A stretch of DNA of 64,000 nucleotides from Sporofaciens musculi (GTDB lineage: Bacteria > Bacillota > Clostridia > Lachnospirales > Lachnospiraceae): contig NZ_WUQX01000001.1 in the NCBI RefSeq assembly GCF_009830285.1, positions 3,534,501 to 3,598,500 on the forward strand, read 5' to 3'. The notes under the pieces are model-generated. The model made no database searches, was not told the origin of the DNA, and saw only the letters and a program-made list of their open reading frames with translations. Shown in pieces: positions 60,997 to 64,000 of the stretch. The position numbers and the translations under genes are program-made. How positions within the stretch are numbered: the stretch's first letter is position 1; every line of letters begins with the position of its first letter.

Positions 60997-61398
60997 CTAC
61001 TCCCATTGCTGAGTATCCGGAATTATAACCAAATCCGCTAATGGTTGTATATGGTAGAAACTCGGCTCCTGCTTTGTTTCCAACAGCCATTCATTGAAGG
61101 CTTTATCAATTTTTTCCTGCAATTTGTCGGCATATTTATAACCTTTCCGAACTTCAAACTCCGGCCATCCTTCAGCGATATCCCCGACTTCTTCATAAGC
61201 ATCTTCACTTACCTGATCCAGTAAAGTATCTACTTACAACTGCGGGACATAATCTTCACAAAGCCCTATAACAATCTTCTCTCCAGGCTTTTTACCACAA
61301 CTTATAGCATCTTTTATACATTCATCTACAGAAGAAAATTTCCCGTGATACCAAATATCGTCAGTCTCGTTTTCTGTCCATGAATATTTTTCATTCAT
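60997..61398 (-). pseudogene. phage protein with in-frame stop
   Basis: ATG at 61398 behind GGAGG reads MNEKYSWTENETDDIWYHGK ... CEDYVPQL, then TAA (61234-61236), then in the same frame VDTLLDQVSEDAYEEVGDIA ... FNEWLLETKQEPSF to a stop at 60997. The two halves form one 134-codon reading with a single nonsense codon and no length change. Family of small phage proteins with AYEE-x-GD-x-AE motif. Confidence 0.6.
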
Positions 61399-61424
61399 CT
61401 TTTCTACCTCCACTAAATCCCGAT

Positions 61425-61730
61425 TTATTGCATTAAGCTAAGTACCCATTCAAAATCTTCTACCATTTGTCCCATATAGTTATGTGGATAGTTCGTGCTT
61501 GTCTTTAACTCTTGTATACGTTTTTCTATTTTTTCTCGTACATTCTCATACATCCCCAACCGATTAAAGCTATGATTGATCGCACACTCCTTACAATCCA
61601 TGGTTCCTTCCTCTTTAGCTTTACAATACTCACAACATAGATCACAGTCATCTGCACCGCCCAATCTATCTATGCTGCATAATTCTTTTGGTACATAATC
61701 GCCACAGTATTCTATTGTCAATCTCTCCAT
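61425..61730 (-). CDS. cysteine-rich phage protein
   Basis: 101 residues from MERLTIEYCGDYVPKELCSI, ATG behind GGAGGGAAAG. CDLCCEYCKAKEEGTMDCKE gives clustered cysteines. Unknown. Starts 13 bases after the methylase stop. Confidence 0.65.
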   Translation of the reverse strand: MERLTIEYCGDYVPKELCSIDRLGGADDCDLCCEYCKAKEEGTMDCKECAINHSFNRLGMYENVREKIEKRIQELKTSTNYPHNYMGQMVEDFEWVLSLMQ

Positions 61731-61742
61731 CTTTCCCTCCAT

Positions 61743-61908
61743 TTAATTAATCAATTCCAACTCCATCTGCTTCACCGGCTCATAATTCATCCAGATTATT
61801 TCTTTCTTTTTGCTACAAACCTGTGAATAACATGTAGTATATTCCTTGTGCCACCCCCGCAACCGGTCATTGTACAGCTTATTGTCATAACAGCTTATAA
61901 TTACAGGA
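61743..61908 (-). pseudogene. C-terminal part of the DNA adenine methylase cut by IS66
   Basis: Reads (after the duplication) PVIISCYDNKLYNDRLRGWH then KEIIWMNYEPVKQMELEL and stop. This continues exactly the N-terminal part that ends at the other side of the IS (LLAHKG). Confidence 0.8.
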
Positions 61909-61916
61909 CCTTTATG
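61909..61916. repeat. left target-site duplication of IS66 element
   Basis: CCTTTATG, identical to 63734-63741. Confidence 0.85.
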
Positions 61917-63733
61917 GTAACAGTTCAGCCTTGCGATTGACCTAACGGGTATTACACCGGCTAAAATATAGCCGGTGTGCCCATAAATAACATTTTTATA
62001 TTTTCTATAATCCCCATTTTCCTTTTCTTAAGGGTTTCTATGACTGTCATAATGGAACAGTACATTTCACTGCCGCTTTCCTTGCGAAAACCTCCAGCCA
62101 TTTTCTGGCGATTTTTTGCTTTCCGTAAATCTCGTTCCGAAATATTGTCATCAAAGGGCACGGAAAAATCATGCAAGAATAAAAGATGGTTATGACTGTA
62201 TTTATCCATACGGTTAAGTAATGTCTTTTCCTCTTTTTTTCGCATATTTATGTCTGGTCGTTTTATTTTCTGCCTCTCCTTTTCGTATCAGGGAAAAATA
62301 TTTTTCTTCATATTCCCTTAGGATTGCAGGCGGAAATGATGGGAACCCCTGCCCTAGTAATTCTTTCCGTTCCCGATTCATTTCACACAGGAGCGCACTC
62401 ATCTCCCCGGACCATGCATTCCCTGTTTCCTCCGTATTTTTTCGGAGATAACGGATGATGTGGACATTGCATTCTGCGTGATCCGTGCCAAAGTGGTACA
62501 ATGCGGTTTCATGGTCATGGAGAAGAATCCCTGTATAGTGTTTCAAAAATACAGTCCCTTCAGTGCTTCTATGGATTTGCCGCCCATGGCATGGTATACC
62601 ACGCTGTTTTTTATGCTGAAATTCCGGATATAATTCTGTTTCCCATTTACTGTTACCACTGTGGCATCGGTTGCAACAACTTTTTGGTTCAACAGTTCGT
62701 TTTCCAAATTTGAAATGCTTGTTTGAGAAACCGACGCCAGTTTTTTGCAAAATCCATAGACGCTCCCTTCTGATAATTCGAGTTCTCCGTTACCGGCTGC
62801 ATTTAAAAAAGAAGCAATCCTGTCGTTTGACATAACCCCTTCACTATACAGGGATACAGCCAGCGCTTTTACATTTGCTCCATAGGTAACATCACTGCGG
62901 TATTCTTTTGGAATGTGTAAAACCCCTTCTTTATCTGCATAGATACGGATTTCTGTAATCATCGGTTCCACAGCTAGATCAACCACATATTTTGTTGACG
63001 TATTTCTGTCCGGCTGCATTACCAATCATTTTTACTTCATGTCTGCATTTGCCGGAAGCAATTTTTACTTCTATCTCTGCTTTTGTAAGCGTTGTTCCTT
63101 TATGCCCTTTTTGTCCGCCTGCTTTACGTTTTGTTTTCTTTCTTCCGTTATAGGTATTTGCAGGTTTTCCGCCTTTTTGATCGGTAGATGGTGGAAGGGA
63201 AGTATTGGAGCTGTCATGATTGATAATACTTTTCAGACGTGCATTATCGTCTTTAAGCAGTCGGTTTTCTTGACGTAAGAGCTGGTTCTCTTCTTTTAAA
63301 TCTGCGATTTCCGCTTTCAATTCCCCAACTTCCTGTTTGTGTTCTTTTTCAACCGTATCCAGACGCCCCATGATTTCCATGAGCTGCTGGTACATTCCAT
63401 TTTCATAGTTGCTTTTTCTTCCCATGGGGCATCTCCTTCCGTTCATTTCTGATAACCATAGTTTATCAGAAATGAATAGAAAAGAAAAATCCTCTTTAGA
63501 ATAGGTTCGTCAAAATGACGGTGGATTATTTTTGTGTATTCCAGAGGTTCTGTGGAATACCGGTCACAAAAACTATGAAAATGGGATTCTGAACAGACAT
63601 GTTGTTCAAAAGTTATCCACATACTAATCACAAAGCAATTAAATTCGTGAAATTACGTGTTTCCATGTGGATAATCAGAAGAAAAAACTTTTTCAATTTC
63701 TCTCTTTTGCCAGTCGCAAGGCTGAACTGTTAC
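61917..63733. mobile_element. IS66-family insertion sequence (1817 bp, transposase only)
   Basis: Ends are inverted repeats starting GTAACAGTTCAGCCTTGCGA on the left and the same sequence inverted on the right (next base T/C, so 20-21 matching bases), flanked by an 8-bp duplication CCTTTATG. Size and absence of tnpA/tnpB fit the ISBst12-like subgroup. A hairpin ACACCGGCT/AGCCGGTGT lies inside the left end (61952-61979). The methylase reading frame is restored when the IS and one copy of the duplication are removed. Confidence 0.9.
61961..63446 (-). pseudogene. IS66 transposase, three frameshifts
   Basis: Four consecutive frames make one IS66 TnpC of about 494 residues: a leucine-rich coil (ENQLLRQENRLLKDDNARLK), NTSLPPSTDQKGGKPANTYN, then VVATDATVVTVNGKQNYIRN with a catalytic Asp, AECNVHIIRYLRKN, and FDDNISERDLRKAKNRQKMA with the final Glu. 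Joins are at about 63005 (extra A), 62568 (missing G) and 62233-62239 (extra A in a run of seven). Total length is a multiple of three only after these corrections. Confidence 0.85.
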
Positions 63734-64000
63734 CCTTTATGCGCTAAAAGCACATCTAGCAGATCATTCTGCCCTTTATCATCCAGTTCGCACCGATACT
63801 GTTTTCCATGCCTGGTACCCAGGACATAAGGCGGGTCATTGTATATCAGTACTTTGGGGTGGTTGAAACGCTCTATTACGTCCACTGCAGGTAGGCACTC
63901 TATCTGCACACCTCTCAGCCTCTCTGCTGCCTGCATAATCTTTGAAGGCAGATTGCACCAGTCCTGGGACGCATAGGAACGTTCCCGCCCTTGGACATCA
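63734..64000 (-). pseudogene. N-terminal/central part of a DNA adenine methylase (Dam/D12 class), open at right edge
   Basis: Frame open at the edge: ERSYASQDWCNLPSKIMQAA, then VLIYNDPPYVLGTRHGKQYR with the catalytic DPPY motif, ending LLAHKG where the IS brings a stop. Homologous to D12-class adenine-N6 methylases. The remaining 58 codons are at 61743-61916. Phage-encoded protection against restriction is the usual role, lost here unless the IS excises. Confidence 0.85.

Noticed and set aside
61961..63446. Active IS66 copy with tnpA and tnpB
   Set aside because: No tnpA/tnpB frames lie between the inverted ends and the transposase frame is broken three times in this sequence.

Overview
The window reads as low-GC Firmicute DNA, probably a gut Clostridia/Lachnospiraceae chromosome: AT-rich, strong GGAGG ribosome binding sites, Lachnospiraceae-style siphophage genes and a DinR-type SOS box. 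No rRNA, complete tRNA or housekeeping gene allows a finer placement. Two mobile elements are separated by a short piece of host DNA. Region A (1 to about 31.49 kb) is the right-hand part of a large, AT-rich phage-plasmid-like element, mostly on the minus strand. It carries a single-subunit two-barrel (YonO/RdRP-fold) RNA polymerase cut by the left edge, a one-chain type IIB topoisomerase with a GHKL ATPase at the N-terminus and a Spo11/TopoVI-A-like C-terminus (Topo VIII type), an SF2 helicase, a TubZ/TubR-like partition pair, two cold-shock proteins, an HU-like protein, a serine recombinase with res-like sites, a LexA-like DNA-binding domain, an HNH/AP2 endonuclease, a J-domain protein, two TIR/SEFIR proteins and many small unknown proteins. 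It ends in a 25-bp tRNA 3' end (T-arm plus acceptor strand) that looks like an attachment site. Region B (about 31.5 to 32.24 kb) is host DNA with a small ORF, a terminator and the first 98 codons of an ABC-transporter substrate-binding lipoprotein cut off where the next element begins. Region C (about 32.24 kb to the right edge) is a higher-GC siphovirus prophage, almost all minus strand. From left to right it carries a repressor-like gene, endolysin, a type I toxin with antisense RNA, holin, tail fibre with an invertible C-terminal cassette, tail, head, portal, terminase, a sigma-like late regulator, a tyrosine recombinase and early genes (YopX, zinc ribbons, adenine methylase). An IS66-family element of 1817 bp sits inside the methylase with an 8-bp target duplication.  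Working logic: region A would replicate and segregate as a plasmid (helicase, TubZR), relax or decatenate its DNA with its own topoisomerase and transcribe part of itself with its own polymerase. Several small autoregulated switches are visible: an RHH repressor with palindromes inside divergent promoter spacers, and two XRE paralogues with paired operators. Region C is a conventional morphogenesis cluster with tail-fibre phase variation and one lipoprotein cargo gene.  Caution: at least ten genes in both elements are split by single-base gains or losses, mostly in homopolymer runs. Each is restored to full length by a one-base change per break. This suggests consensus errors in the assembly at least as much as real decay, so those genes are annotated as single interrupted genes.
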